The notes: generated by a model not told the origin, from the letters alone. A stretch of 64,000 bases of DNA from Chalara sp. BL73 (GCA_918026815.1 CAKJVC010000156.1:1-64000); one strand, 5' to 3'. Positions 23,461-36,660 are shown, counted from the stretch's first letter. Numbers and translations: made by a program.

Positions 23461-24091
23461 TTCGTTATTTTGCCTTACTGCAGATTCGAGACCAGGAAAT
23501 AGATATGAATGTATGATATTCTTGTATTGGAGTCCGAGTATGCCTTAGATACTGTCAGACGATGTCTGATTTCAGGCAGCAGTATAAAGGGACCCACTAC
23601 TCGGATGTTGATCGACATTATCTGTCCTTAACTGCGATTGTAAAGACTTTCACAAATACCCGTTCACACTCGTCAGGGCCATGTTACATATTTCGAATCC
23701 TTTGCGGTATCTGACTGGCTTTATATTTAAGTGCTTTGAGATGAACATCAAGAATGATATGCCAATTCGCAAGAGAGCCAAGAAAGCTGAGACCTAGGAA
23801 CACGAAGGGTACTGGCCCGAATCTGGAGAGAAAATACAAATACATCCTTACATCATTCGCAGGAAGGCCCCAATGGTGTAGCTAGATTTACCAGATAACT
23901 TAAGTGAAGGAACTGGTGGAATAATATCCTTGAATACAACGATCTAGTGCTGAATCCCGCAAGGGACAACTATCTAAACAAATGAAACGATATAGGTATA
24001 CAACTATTTCGAACAAGGGGGTATCATACTTCGGTCGTCATCATATCCCAACACCGTCTAATGCATCGTCTTTCGCCCATTATTTCCATTT
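23461..24091. other. Intergenic, beta-lactamase-like promoter side and kinesin 3' flank
   Basis: A 630 bp spacer without ORFs of note. It should contain the hydrolase promoter and the kinesin 3' UTR. No repeat seen. Confidence 0.45.
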
Positions 24092-27000
24092 CTATTCTTC
24101 GTCGAAGGAATCGCTCCCGCTGCCGAAATACGACTGGTCGATTTTGAAGATCCATTCCACCTTCTCCCTCTCTGTGCGCGCCTTGAACAGCCACGTATTA
24201 TCTGTTCCATAGACTGCAAATATATTTTCCGCTTCCGGGTCTCCTGCTCTTCCACGCATATTATTGTTCCCCGGGTTTCGTCGTAGAAGCTTCGCGATCT
24301 GTGGGTTGTGGTCTATGCGACTATTGCGCAGACTAACTATGGAAATCTGTTCTCCATTTGGGACTGAGTGAAGATGCAGATATGGGTGTCTTAGTTCCAC
24401 GAAGCGACGCACCCATTTTGTGCTGTCAGCACTCGGCGTTAGAAGATAGCCACCTTTCAATACGGTGGTGTTCTTTGTTACCGTTGATATAGTTGCTAGA
24501 AACGTGGGTTTTCTTGTAGATGACAATGAGCGCTGACGAGCATGTTCCGGTGTGTTAGGTTTCGGAGGGGGCTTATGAAGGTTAGACGCTACGCCGTTTG
24601 TGGGAGGCTCGACATTGGCGGCTGTAAGAATTGATGTCGTCGGTTCGCGACAAAGTTTCCAAAGGCTTACATATTTCTCAGCCAACTTTGTGTGGCGATC
24701 TGAGAGACCCTCCTCTACGAGCTGCTCGGAAGGACTCTCGCTACCATCGCCGTTTGTAGTAGGTAGAGCTGGCATGGTTCCTGACTTTGGAAAGTTAATG
24801 CGGCTGAGTAGGGGAGCGGCTGCATCTAGCTCTGTAAGTCTAACCTTCCTTCGTTTGGCTGCAATATGATCGCGAATGAGCGATATTCCTCGAGGCGTCC
24901 AATTCGTCAGATCTTCTTCGCCTTTCACATAGTCATTACCAGTATTCATCCTCCACAAGTCACCAGCTCTCTTGACAGGAGAGGGCCGAACAGCAACAGA
25001 AAATATTTCGCTAATGGAGTGAATAATGCGAACGCTCTGCCATAGGCTCGCAAACATGCTCGTCGACCTCACGAAGCTTCTAGAGAGAATTTGTGAAGAC
25101 ACATTCATTGAGAATGTCATTGGTTGAGCGAGTTTCTCTGAACCCACATCCCACTGAAGCGTCATTTGCACTTTGTACTTATCGGCTGTTACACGATCCA
25201 ATAGAAGTGATTCATGAACGGACGAATCCCACTGGCCCATCATCGTCACGTTACTTGTACCATTGGCATGCGTCTTGAGAGATGGACGAGCTACTAGTTT
25301 TAAAGGAATGAATGGTGCCGCTGACGTTAGGTCGGGGTTCTTTCCAGCATGGTCAATCAACTGAATCTGCCCGACTCGGAGATTGGCGATTTCGTCCCAA
25401 GGCAGAGCCTCCCCAGCGCTATGGGAAAGGTTGATAGCAATGCGGCGTTGCAGCCCCTGGTGAAGCTGAAATGCTCCTTTATCTTTATCGTTGGCTTGGA
25501 TAACCTCCACAGGTTTGTATTCGCCGGTCTCAGCAAGCTCCAGGATTTGAACTCTCCCAAAGACATCATGTTTGTCTTCTGTATAGAATTGAGATTCTGA
25601 TATCCGAGCATTCTTGCGTTTTTGCTGTGGGCTGGGAACATTGTCGCGCATATCATCCCAACTAAGCAATTTGTCAAGGTGCATCGAAGAAACCTTGGCA
25701 AAGATAGCAACGCGGAGGGAGACATTAGGAGGTGAGAACATTGGTACGCTCATGCTATGGACACTCTCAAATCTGATAGGACCTTCATCGAAATCTTGTA
25801 TCATCTGCGTTGTTGTTACACCTCCTTCATCAGACACACCAGGTATAAATAGTTGACCATGAACTTCAGTCCCCTCGCGTTCAGCGAAGCCAATCAAATC
25901 GTGCATGACCACATTGAACTTCAGCGTGCTCGAAGGCGCCCGAGCCGATGAAGGTTCTAGTGATAGCTTGATGATTCCTACGGCCTGGGAGGTGTAAGGT
26001 GAAAGAATATCAAGGGTAAAATCCTGCACGCGACTCTCGAATACTGCAGCCAAAGGCACGTCGGCATCTCCAATATGAGTGTATTGTGGCATGCATGTTT
26101 CCATGAATGGATTGTCTAGCTGGAAGTGTTGTAGATATTCCGGTCGGTCCAGATATTGATGCATTTGACGCATCAGCATAACTCGCTCCTTCAATTTCTC
26201 CAAACTCCACAGATGTACGACACTATTCCGAAAGTCGATCACTCGTACACCAACACAAGGCTTTTGAGCTTCTTCCAAAAACACATCGTCACCCTCGCGC
26301 GAAATGTCGTTGAGAACCATATCATACGATGAGCATAAATAGTGGCCAACATCGACAATGGTAAACTGGAATACCACACCCTCGTCCATTTCTTGGCTCA
26401 TCACCTGAGCTTCTTTTAGATGATGAGCATGCTGTAGAACTGCCTCCGCCATTCGCACATATCTTCGTCCGCGCCAGCGCTCGAAGGTTTTATGAGCAAT
26501 TGAGATCTCTGCCTCTGTTAGAGGAGCTGGACCCTGAGGCTCAATCGTTCGGGATGGATCCAGCTTTTGAAGGCGCTCCTCGAATTCCTTTCGTTGCGAC
26601 TCCAATTGCTTGACCATCTCTTTCTTGATTTCCTGAAGATTCTCTTCCATCCTTACTTTCTCCTTTTTGATCTCCTCAAATTCCACATTTGCGGCTTCTG
26701 CAGACTTCAGTTGATCTTGATATTCAGCTTTTTGCTTTTCTAATTGTAGTTGCATCTCTTCTCTAACTTCACGCATCTTGTCTTCTACCTCGCCTTGCTT
26801 CGGAGTTGATGGCATTGTAAGGGCAGTATCCAGAGAAAAATTATCCAGGGTACCATTGGAAAGGTACTTTTCGCGAACAGGATATGAGGTATTCGAATCG
26901 ACGTCGTCGTCCATATCCCGAACGGCACGTTCCGCTCGAGCCCTCTGAACGTCCTCGAATAATATATTAAGCTCTTCATCTGAAAGCCCTGCAATCTTCT

Positions 27001-29086
27001 GATCAGGCCCAAGTATTGCGCCAGCAGCCTCACGACGAGCGAAGGACCAATCTGAGTCTCTCCCTGGCTGAAATGGCATTGGAGATTCTGGTCGGCTGCC
27101 CTCCCAATCAAATTCAGATACAGCTTTGCTATACGTTCTCTCATGGCCAGGTCTCGGGCTAGGCGATGGTGTGGGCTTCTCATAATCCTGCACTTGGCTT
27201 GCCGTAACGGAGTGGCGCAACAGACTTTGCTCTGCTCGTTCTGCCTTTGCCTCCATGGGGTTATTGAAGCGAAAAATATGAAAGTCCCCGAGGATAACCC
27301 TATATCCACTTTTCAAACGAGTGGGTTCCGTAATTCTCTTTCCATTGACCATGACGGCTGCTCCATCTCGTGGGATGACTGTGACCTTATTATCCACGTT
27401 TTCAAATGTGCAGTGGTCATGCAAGATACGACTGCCATTCAATCTGATTTCAGCCGTGGTCGCAGCATTCGTGTCCACGTTTCCGACAGTAGTGGTACCA
27501 GGCTTGAGGTTATATACCAAGCACTCGGCAAGAAGAGGGTCATCAGACAGATTGACTAAATGGGGCATTTTCTTTGGAGTGTGTAACCCGACAAAGCCTT
27601 TCTCGATGCTGATACCAAGCTCCTCCAAAGCTGCTTCTCGCTCTTTGTGGATCTCTTCGGTCTTTTGTAGTTTCTGCTCCCAAGTCTGATTAAGATCTGA
27701 ATACAGCTTCTCACTCTGGTTGAGCTGTTCAGCAATCTCTGCTTTGGAGACCTTTTTCACGGTGCCGTCTGGTTGCACGATACTGACGATCTGCTTGTCC
27801 AACGGTGTACCCTCGGCGTAGGTTTCTTCCGCCGGTGCACCACCGCCGCCACTTAATTTGCTGCGTAAAGTTGCCAGTTCTTCTTTCAACTCACGAATCA
27901 TGCGAGCATTGGCATCTTCATTCACCACAGCATGGTTCTTGATTCTCTTGGCGCTGTCTGCATAACGAAGGGTACTGAGGGTCTCGTCAAAATTGATATC
28001 TGCAGGAGAAATAGCTGCTATCATAGCCGTCATACTATTCCCCCCCAATGAATCTTTTAACAGCCATGTCAAGACACTGTCACGATAAGGAACCTTCACA
28101 TTTTTCTTCTTGCCATCTGATAGATCTGCTAACGAAGCGATAACTCGGCCAAGCGTGGAAAGAGATCTATTGATTTCGGCACCTTCCTTTAGACGAGCGC
28201 CTGTAGCACCTGTGGAAGTAGCTCTCTCCGATCCAGCCAAATCCACCAAGCTAATTTTGGCGACCTTTTCCATTGCCATATTGGTTTCGACATCGTGCCT
28301 CTTTTGGGTCAGAGTGAGTGTAAAGACGGCGTGACTTCGGCTGGATGTTTCGTTCATATTCGTCGCCGCAACTGTTCTTGCTTTGTTTCCTTCGTCCATC
28401 AAATGTTCAATCTCGTTGAAGCTAGAGACCACCAGTTTCGCAAGATCTTCCACATATGGTCCTGTAGATGGATGTTCTCTAACCTTCAGATTGCCCTTCG
28501 TAGTTGGATTGAGCAAATCTCTGACTCGTTCGTTGTAAATTTCCAGATATGATACCTCCACCGTACATCGCAGATTTTTGTCCTCTTGCATGCTACCTAT
28601 CCTCGTAAACATATCCTGGCAAATTTTAGGAATAACTCCTGCTTCAGGCCCATATCCCATCATAGAGTAAGACTTTCCAGAGCCGGTCTGTCCATATGCA
28701 AAAATACAATTGTTATATCCCTGGAATGCGTTGTCTAGCAGAGGTTTTCCTAAATCCGAATGTAAATCGTCTTGTCCAGCATAGTGGGAATCACCACGAT
28801 CGAAAGACCAGTATGATTTATCGAACGCAAACACCTTTTGTCCCTCATCTTTGCCGCCCTTCCCACCACGCTGGTTATTTTGTGCTTCTGGAGGCGAAGT
28901 GAGAACGGTCTGGGCTCCCTTCATTTGCACGATACATTTTGCATTGCGCTCCTTCTCTGCGGATTTCGTTAAAGGGATATCTTGTCAAGGGGCATTTTAC
29001 GACTAAGAACGGGCTAACATACCTCTGCTATTGAAGGGCCGCACTCTCACCACCACCTTGATATTTCCTCCACCTGCCGGCGCCAT
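24092..29086 (-). CDS. Kinesin-3 motor protein (Unc104/KIF1 type)
   Basis: This plus-end-directed microtubule motor moves early endosomes and vesicles. The 1642-residue protein lies in two exons. ATG 29086 opens a 64 bp exon encoding the I-K-V-V-V-R-V-R-P-F start of the motor. A 66 bp intron (28957-29022) joins in phase to the long exon. The motor has the G-Q-T-G-S-G-K-S P-loop at about 110-117 and the switch motifs N-E-T-S-S-R-S-H and D-L-A-G-S-E. Next come short coiled coils, a fork-head-associated domain (about 500-600), the KIF1B/DUF3694 stalk region and a C-terminal pleckstrin-homology domain (about 1510-1635) for phosphoinositide membranes. Length and domain order are normal for Pezizomycotina and nothing appears broken. 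Confidence 0.97.
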
Positions 29087-30373
29087 CTTTCCGTATACTG
29101 ATGCTCGCCTCCCACATCAACAATTGTTGAGCCCCTTTCGCCTCCTGTGAATCTGCCTGATCCAGGATGGCGAGGAATGCTATTATATGGTCTGTGACGG
29201 TCTCAGGACAGGCCGCAGACGACAATTCATGGGTAAAACTTTGTGAAACCTCCTGAATACCGGACTCCGCCTGTCATAACATCTATTTGTGGAGTGTTCG
29301 GAGGTTGGCTTGAGTGGTAGACGGTGTAACTGAGGCCACAGTTCATCCAGAGTCACAGCCGGCAAGGCTGACTAGTCTGTGGCTAGCAATGTTTCTTAGT
29401 ATATCGAGTCAGATAAGGATGTTTCGAAGGAATGAATATTGTTTGTCGAGTGTTTATTGTCGCGTCTCCTGTCGCGTCGTGCATGTCAATTAAAATTGAA
29501 GACATCTCCAAGGACCCCTGTCTTCATGCATCATCCAGCGCCCATGCAATCCCAAGTCACCACCTTACATTTTTGAGCCCCACTATTAACCCTTCAACCA
29601 CCTCACCTCCTCATCTATCTCACGATACAGTCCGGTCAGTACTACAAGTAGGCGGCAGTACTTCTGGCACTCACAAAGATGTCTTTGCCATCAATTACCT
29701 AATTAAATACACGAGCAGAGAAGCAAAGTTCGCCTTTCCTATGCATTAGCCAGCTTCCTCTAAGCCGTGCATTAGGGCTAATGGGCAGATGTCATGGATC
29801 CCAATCATTTTCCATCACCACTCCTAAGAACCGAGGTAATTCTGTAGACATGGAGACAAAGAAGCATTTAAATGAACATCCAAATGGCCTTCATATGGTA
29901 CTTGCTGCATAACTGCATGTTCCTCTCGTGTTCAACTTACATCACGTGACATGTACGAACCTGGTTCTCACTTTTATCTCACGGCGAAGATGTTTGATGG
30001 CAGTCGATATCTTATCTTCCGCATGTCTATTTGTTTCCACTTTTATTTTGTCATTCGCAATCTACTTAGGTGGAATGAAGTTATCGAAACTCTTGGCGAT
30101 CTATTGCTACATACGAATTGGCTAGAATTCCAGTCAATGACTGAGCACGTTGATCCTAGCTTCCCTTTGCAAGGAGTTGCTGCTTCTCATTTACTTCCAT
30201 GGATTCTCTGGAGGCTACTCTAGATATTGCGAAGGTACACAGGGTAGTCTGCTTATATTCTATCCAAACCAAAGGCTATACAAATATTTCTAAATTTTCT
30301 GCTACTGGCCATAGTTCATTAAACTTATGCAGGCTTTCTCTTTTCTTTATTCTACGATTGCTACCGATAAGAA
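29087..30373. other. Divergent intergenic region, no gene seen
   Basis: About 1.3 kb between the divergent kinesin and LtrA-like genes, holding both promoters. The ORF at 29432-29749 is Ser/Pro/Thr-rich and not convincing. The stretch 29928-30223 encodes aromatic-rich segments without a domain. Confidence 0.45.
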
Positions 30374-32501
30374 ATGCTTGCTGCTAGACATATTATTTAC
30401 GATGAAGAAAAGCGCCCGTGTTCGACTGAAACCGGAAACCACCTTGATCATCAATCTGCAGCATCGGAAACTCTGAATCACTCATATTGCAACGAATCAA
30501 CAAACATTGAGCTGTTTTACGATCTCTTCTTGGTTGCCAACCTCACGACATTTACTGATATGCTTAATATTGATGGCATTGATCCCTTGAAATCTTACGT
30601 TGGATTCTTTTGTATCCTATGGTTCTTATGGCTTCAGGTTAGCCTGTGCGATGTGAGATTTATCACTAGCCATGTGCTCGACAAACTATGTATGGCCGCC
30701 CAATTCGGAGTTATGATCGGCCTGGCTCTCATCAGTCCACATATCAGATCGCCACACAACACATCCAGTACATTTCAGTCACTTGCTATGACTTTGATGC
30801 TCTCCAGGCTGCTCCTTGCCCTTCGATACCTCTTGGTTCTACGCCAAACCCTGGATCATCCGAACTCGAGACGACCACTGACTTTGATTGTCTCATTATA
30901 TTTTCTAGCCGCAGTAATATTCTTGGGCTCATTCCTGTCAGTAGTTCCTCCTCCATGAACAGCTTTCTAAGTCGCTGACATGCCTCTATAGGGCCTTTCA
31001 ACATACGGCAGTGAAGGATTATGTTTACCTGGCTTGGCATATTGTTTCATTGTTGGAGACAGCTATAAATGTCACCATATCTGCTCACTACCCTATCCTG
31101 AGCTTCCAGGGCACTCATTTAATACATCGGATGAGCTTACTCACTCTTATCATACGTAGGCACATCTTAAAAAGTTAAAAACTGTAGATTAACGCAAACT
31201 TAGTCGGAGAAGGCATCATCAGACTATGCAAAAGTTGTGCCATTGTATGTTCATTGTCAACCACTCATGGCCATGATCAAATATAACATAAAAATACCAA
31301 TTGGACACCTCAATACTATGCTCACCCGATTTTGGACAAGGGACTGACTTAAATATCGTTAGATTGTTGAGAACGAGGCATCCTTCACGCCGCCTCTCAT
31401 TGGCACTATCGTGTCTTCAATCGCTATCATTGTAAGCAGGAATATACTATCCAGATCATAAATAGAGATGTTCGGCTGACCTCCCAATTGTATTTAATAT
31501 ATATACTTTACTTTGAGTGGATGAAACCTAGGAATTACATTGTCATCCGAGGCGACGTGTGGATGGTTCTTCACTTTCCTTTTCATCTCGCACTAATTCT
31601 ACTAGTTGAAGGAGCCGCACAATTCATACTTTGGCGAAAGGTTGTTGAGATCTTTGGGTATGTCTCATGCGTACCTTGCCTTCCCTGAGAATTCTGACAT
31701 CTAATAGAGTTATAAATGGCTACTTCACTAAAGCACGGAAGTCTTCCACGGCTGGTACTAGTCTCGAAGTGTCAGAACTATACTCTAATCTCACCAACAA
31801 AATTTTCAACACTTATCCGCCCAAGTTTGTACGCAGTATTAAAGAGGCTCAAACCGTTTTTCATAACATCAGGAACAGCAGTTTTAGCTCCCCTAGCCAG
31901 ACGAAGGAAATTGACACACTCTTTCGTATCATTCAGGATTCTATATTTCGTAACTTCGACATCGAGGCTCCAGTCATAGACCGTTCTCTCCTAAAAGACC
32001 CAGACGAAGAATGGAAGGGGAACATAAATGCTTTCATGCTTGTGGTACGCAATCGCCCTTCCAGGAGACTCCTTAACTAGGCTAGCACTTATACAAGCAT
32101 AGTTCATATATTTTTTCATTGCGTCCGGTATTACGTTGATAATGCTAAGCCTATTGAAAGCAACCATTCAACCAAATCTTGACAAGAGGAACTTGATTCG
32201 GATCGCTATTCACTGTATGTGTGGAATTGTATTAGCAACTTTGGCATCTAGCATCAAAACTGGCGTCGGTCTCATCTATGCTCAGAGTACATGGGTTCTA
32301 CCAACCGTAGCTTTGAGCTTTGCATTCGGTCAGTATTTGCCATCCAAGTCTGGTAAATGGCGAGAATTAATGGCCGAATATAGCGATGGCTCTAACTCAT
32401 ATTCCGATGCCTTATTGAATGCACCAAAGAATCAAATATACCAAAATTTGGATCGGCATGGGGAAGGTAACTCTGCACCTTCTCCTAGGTCACATGACTA
32501 A
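30374..32501 (+). CDS. LtrA-family (low-temperature requirement A-like) membrane protein
   Basis: LtrA proteins are multi-helix membrane proteins of unclear activity, first linked to cold growth in Listeria. The start is at ATG 30374. The E-L-F-Y-D-L-F-L-V-A-N family motif follows at about residues 48-58. I could splice exons 30374-30936, 30992-31155, 31204-31244 (encoding the typical L-G-E-G-I-I motif), 31363-31431, an exon ending at 31657, 31708-32044, and 32103-32501. All are in one frame except that the acceptor between 31432 and about 31518 is unresolved. The 23 bp and 86 bp alternatives both keep frame, but the longer one drops a Y-F-E-W-M segment that looks coding. About nine to ten helices are expected, with a charged loop near 31740-32040. 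The role in this fungus is unknown. Confidence 0.85.
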
Positions 32502-32901
32502 ACCATAGTCAAGACTGGTAGTGAAAGATGGGTATTTGACGGAGTGATGCGGCTTAAAACGCTTGGGACAATGTCTCTCCACATTGTCGTAATTAAGTCA
32601 TTGATGAAGCGACTACGGGATCAACGGCACAGCGCATGTTTTCGTGGCTAATCAAAAGTTGCGAGTGCCAACTTTCGAGGCGGGAGGATCACCGCCCCAG
32701 TTTTCAACCCCTGTAACTACCTGTACACTGCGTCATATGCAACGCATGTACAGAAATCTGGTTTACAGATTTATGGAATCATTTCATTTTCTTAACTATA
32801 TAATATTTGGTAATTTTATTTCAGTTCTTGACAATCTTCCTCCTTTATCACGAGAGTATTGATCTTGACTGCCTGCCATTTCGAGTCTCCTCCCACTAGT
32901 C
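32502..32901. other. Intergenic, promoter of the Gln/Gly-repeat gene
   Basis: A 400 bp spacer between co-oriented genes, with a pyrimidine-rich leader just before ATG 32902. No ORF with a domain. Confidence 0.45.
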
Positions 32902-33924
32902 ATGTCTAACAAGTAGGTAACACGGCTTTATATCCCAACTTTGAAGATTTAATTTCTCATAATTTTACGCAGCACGAGCCAGGCAAAGAAGAGAGAAGCA
33001 GAGGCTTCGAAAGAGGAGGCCATGACTCAATCTGACGTTGAATCCGAGGGAGAGGAAGTAGACCAGGAGGAAGCAGGAGAGGCTGACGCTGAGATCGAGA
33101 CCTCGGAGGCTCCAAACACTGCTGAAAACGAGAACAACCAGGATGAAAGCAAAGTTTCAGAAGCCAAAGAGAACAAAGCCGATAATCAGCAAAATCTGGA
33201 TGCCAAGGTAGAAGAGCCTGCTGAAAACTATCAAACGGACGATGATACCGAGCTAGAGGTGCAGTCGAAGGAACAGCCACCTGAGAGCAAACAACAATCC
33301 GAAGCAGAGCTGGAGCTGGAGCGGACACCAAAACATCAACAGGTAGGAGGTCAAGGACAGGCCCAGGGTCAAACACAAGGTCAAATACAAGGTCAAAACC
33401 GCCACGGGCAGGGCCAAGCACAAGGACAGGCACAAGGACAAGCCCAAGGTCAAGGCCAACTACGCCAAGGCGGAGGACAGCTTCAAGCTCGCGGCCAGGG
33501 CCAGACACAAGGACAAGCACAAGGACAAGGACAACTTGCAACCCGGAAGCAAGGACATCTTCAAGCTCAAGGCCAGGCTCAAGGTCGAGCCCAAGGCAAC
33601 GCATACGCGGGAGTTCAGTCTCAGCCACGAAAAGAACCTCAGCTGAATTTCTCTCGCAATCCCTATCCACAGCAGCCTCTCCCGCCTATGCATCAGCCGC
33701 AACAACAGGTCCAGCAGCAGCAGCAGCCGGGAATGCCGGGGTGGTACGTCCCTCGCGGCGAGGGGTACCGACCGGCCGCCATCCGGGAATCGCGTATCAA
33801 GGACCGGCCACAGCCGAGCAACCCGAAGGATAGCGCTGTGAGAATCAAGATTGAACTGGATTTGGAGGTTGAGGTTGATCTATATGCGAGAGTGAAGGGT
33901 GATGTTATGATCGGATTGATGTAA
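32902..33924 (+). CDS. Acidic, Gln/Gly-repeat fungal protein with conserved C-terminal beta segment
   Basis: An 11 bp first exon (32902-32912) begins with ATG-TCT-AAC. It joins through a 60 bp intron to 32973-33924, giving 320 residues. Residues 1-120 are rich in Glu, Asp and Lys. About 125-210 is a run of G-Q-[AGT]-Q-G-Q units with low-complexity DNA. A Pro/Gln-rich stretch with a G-W-Y-V-P-R-G-E-G-Y patch follows. The last 26 residues alternate hydrophobic and charged residues (I-K-I-E-L-D-L-E-V-E-V-D-L), a tail shared by a family of uncharacterised Pezizomycotina proteins as I remember it. The Gln/Gly tract is prion-like in composition. Function unknown. No signal peptide or membrane helix. 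Confidence 0.8.
33349..33598 (+). repeat. In-frame coding minisatellite (GQ-rich)
   Basis: Imperfect 6- and 12-base units of the type caaggacaagcc/caaggtcaggcc run for about 250 bp inside the preceding gene and encode alternating Gly-Gln and Ala-Gln. Codon choice varies between units, which suggests an older, selected repeat rather than a fresh expansion. Repeat number probably varies between strains. Confidence 0.75.
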
Positions 33925-34610
33925 GATATTTCCCGGAGAGCTTTTGATAAGGTTACATCCAAGCTGGCATAGGAAGGGAGTTGTATCGTTGGACCTGGTC
34001 ATATTGGGATTGCGGTTTCTGGGTGTAATTTAAGGGCACCGTTATTTTAATGTACTTCCGCATATGCTGTGTTGATATTAACATCTTGTCCTGCCCAAAA
34101 ACTTGACGTCAGTGCTTGTCTCAAAACTCCTTTGGCTTCCTCCGCGCTGCATCTCATTGATGCTTCCCAACAAGCTACTTCAAATCCTCATTGTAAGCCG
34201 CAAACCATTCCTCAAACCATTCCCCGCACCCCCAATGCTTCCGCCAAACCCATTTCCAATCGTCCGCTAACAACACCTCTGCAAACTCCCCCTCGTTTAC
34301 CAAGAGTATTCTCTTATGGTCCTCGAGCGGCTAAGGTTGGAGCCTTTGTTCATCACTGAAATTGAAGGGATGCTGCCTAGCTATGAGAATGTTTGGCATG
34401 GCTTCCCCTCCATCAGGCACCAGGTAATCAATTCTGGTAACTATCACGTCTTCTGCCGGCCCCGTGTTCCCCCTCTCCAAAGCCCCGGTCAGCTGATTTT
34501 AATCGTAAAAACAGTAGGTGACGATAGGGTGCTGCCTATAGATTGAAATTCGGATTGGGACCTAGTCGGAAATGGCCTAATCTGTGATGAACTAAAGCCA
34601 GTCTTCTCCC
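33925..34610. other. Intergenic, convergent 3' flanks
   Basis: A 690 bp gap between the convergent repeat-protein gene and the 2EXR relic. The ORF at 34069-34359 is Pro/Thr/Ser-rich without a domain. Nothing else supported. Confidence 0.45.
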
Positions 34611-35273
34611 TCACCCGCCTCCTCCGACTCTTGCCCCGCCTCGACCACCACGACCTCGGCCTCTCAAAGCCAGGTACTTCTCGCGGTAATTTGCTGTGTT
34701 CATTTCTTCCCCGGTCGACTTGTCTATGATCCTGATTTCTGGACAGGTCCAATCCTTGTCTCTACCATATGCGTTCTCCAATCTCGCCTTCACCCATTCG
34801 ATATTGGTACCCCAAGTTAGGAGCCCCTCTACGGACAACACTTCCGGCTGTTTAAGTGATCCCATGGCAGACAAGGCATCGATATTGAAATAGACAAATA
34901 ATTGCGTCTCAACAACCTCCGCCACGGCGCAGCGTATTTGCGCCCGGTCCTCTACTTCAATGCTGCTAAGAGCATGGTCCGAAAGTTTAATAGTGTCCAG
35001 GTCAAGGTTGACCCAGATATACTGCGGACTTTCATCAATCGTGAAGGCAGCTGTGTAGCATGCTTTCGCGCGGGATTCTCGACATGTGTGCAAGATTGCA
35101 GGGATCGGACCAGGGGAAAAGAGTCTTTCAACTCGCCCGTTTAGCAAAGGTCGCCAAATAACATTGACGGTGCGAGGGTAGCAAGCAAGCTCCCAGATTT
35201 AGAGCCGCAATTCTGGTGGTAGGCAAGGGAAAGGTTGAGAGGTGTCATAGGGGCTGAGGCAATTTGAGTCCAT
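34611..35273 (-). pseudogene. 2EXR-domain protein gene with an early in-frame stop
   Basis: 2EXR proteins are a large, fast-evolving fungal family without a known activity. From ATG 35273 the frame encodes a leader and the hallmark F-P-x-L-P-P-E-L-R-L, then TAA at 35199-35201, then I-W-E-L-A in the same frame. It continues without break through I-W-R-P, P-I-P-A-I-L-H-T-C-R-E-S-R and an I-W-V-N-L-D-L-D-T motif to a Gly/Arg-rich tail ending at 34611. The stop replaces the residue that is usually Lys or Gln in this motif, and CAA-to-TAA is the simplest change. Everything else is intact, so inactivation looks recent, unless the stop is read through or is an error. A shorter product from within is possible. 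Confidence 0.82.
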
Positions 35274-36660
35274 GGTGGCAGGGGTCGGGTCGGGCGGGAC
35301 ATCATTGAGCTGGATAATAGACAACCTGGGGGTTGGCTCTGAAGTTAAAATAGCATAAAATACTATAGGTGGCTGTTCTTTTGAGGATGCTGTACTGTAC
35401 TTGATAGGGTTATGTGAATGTAGTTGAAAGCTGAGAATTTCTACAGCATAGAGCTGACAGCATCACATTATTGTAGCGGGACACCGTTAAGGTTAACCGT
35501 TGCACTATAACTAGCGTGTTCAGTTTAAACTGCCCCATCGGAAGTAATTTACCGCACGGCACATCCTTGGTAGGACTCTAGTAGTAGTATCTTAAGCTAA
35601 GCGAGATTACTGATGACAGATGACTGTTGTCCGAATTTCGTTGAGGCTCTACAGAACACAAGCTCATCCTTCTCGCCATGCCTCCCAGCGGCCTACAGTA
35701 ATACGATGGGCATCCTGACATGATGGCCCCTTCATCCATCAAGCTCTTGTTGTGCCTTCTCTGCGCGGAATACCTATTCTCCGTATCACTTCTCCAAGGA
35801 TTTGTGCCCCCATGCGGTAAAGCCACCAACCCGACTCTGGATTGTGCCAATGAGTGACCCCTGCCATATAGAGACTTGTTACTTCTCCTGTCCTTCCACT
35901 TCTCTCTGGAGTCTTCAATTCTACATCGCCCTTCTTTTCCAACTCAGGTCTCTCCACCAAGCTGGCTGAGAATACCACATTCCTTCATACTGTGCCTTGA
36001 ATTTGTCATAGAGATTATCGTCAAAGGTACGATAATTAGTTCCAAATCTATGCGAAACACGTCAGAAGTTTGGTTCCTTGTCAACCCAATGTCTGGATGA
36101 CGAAAGCACACACTCTTACTAACGGCAATGGCTTCGAAGAAGCCATTGCCAAGGAATAAAGCGTCGACAAATCTTAGGCCCAATTCGGTGACTATGTAGC
36201 TCGTATCCACGGCGACTCTGGAGGAAGTTCCAACCCCCCACCGGATGTTGCAAATGACAAAACCCGTATTAGAGTGGCCTCCCACTACCAGACATCATCA
36301 GCGTCAAAGATCCGATGCAATTAATCGCACCTGCTTTCAGCAACACGAAATCGCTTACTGCTCAACTTTCCCCAGAGCCTATGTTGACGGAGTGGGACTT
36401 CAGTGAGCTGATGAGGGAGAGATATCGTAGATGTTGTGTCTATCCCAACACTTTTCGCCTGATATAGCGTCGACACCATGGCTAAAGTAGTCGAAACAGG
36501 GAAAGATATTTTCAAGGCCGAGTAAAGAGACAGGATCTTTAACTTCATTATGTGTATTCTCTTCATTTCCAGCATTGCTGCAGTCCTCGATGCAGCTCTG
36601 CTGATGGTCATCCGCTCCGTCGTCATGATGCTTGGTATGCTCACGGATAATCCGTTAATA
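35274..36660 (-). other. Possible decayed gene(s), minus strand, unassigned
   Basis: Several minus-strand frames (36644-36321, 36285-35944, 35978-35739) look partly coding: mixed composition, a V-T-E-L-G-L-R-F-V-D-A-L-F patch and aromatic motifs near the 3' end. They lie in different frames without good splice sites. I could not name a family. They may be the remains of one gene with frameshifts. A GC-rich spacer without ORFs precedes them at 35274-35570. Confidence 0.25.

Noticed and set aside
26785..27689. Several 120-170 residue ORFs on both strands
   Set aside because: All are shadows of the kinesin-3 coding exon.
33349..33598. Regular repeats that could suggest a CRISPR-like array
   Set aside because: Units are 6-12 bp, in frame and coding, without spacers. 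This is a eukaryotic coding minisatellite.
32957..33705. Long Leu/Val-rich minus-strand ORFs that look like membrane proteins
   Set aside because: They are antisense to the Gln/Gly repeat; CAA/CAG repeats read as Leu on the other strand.
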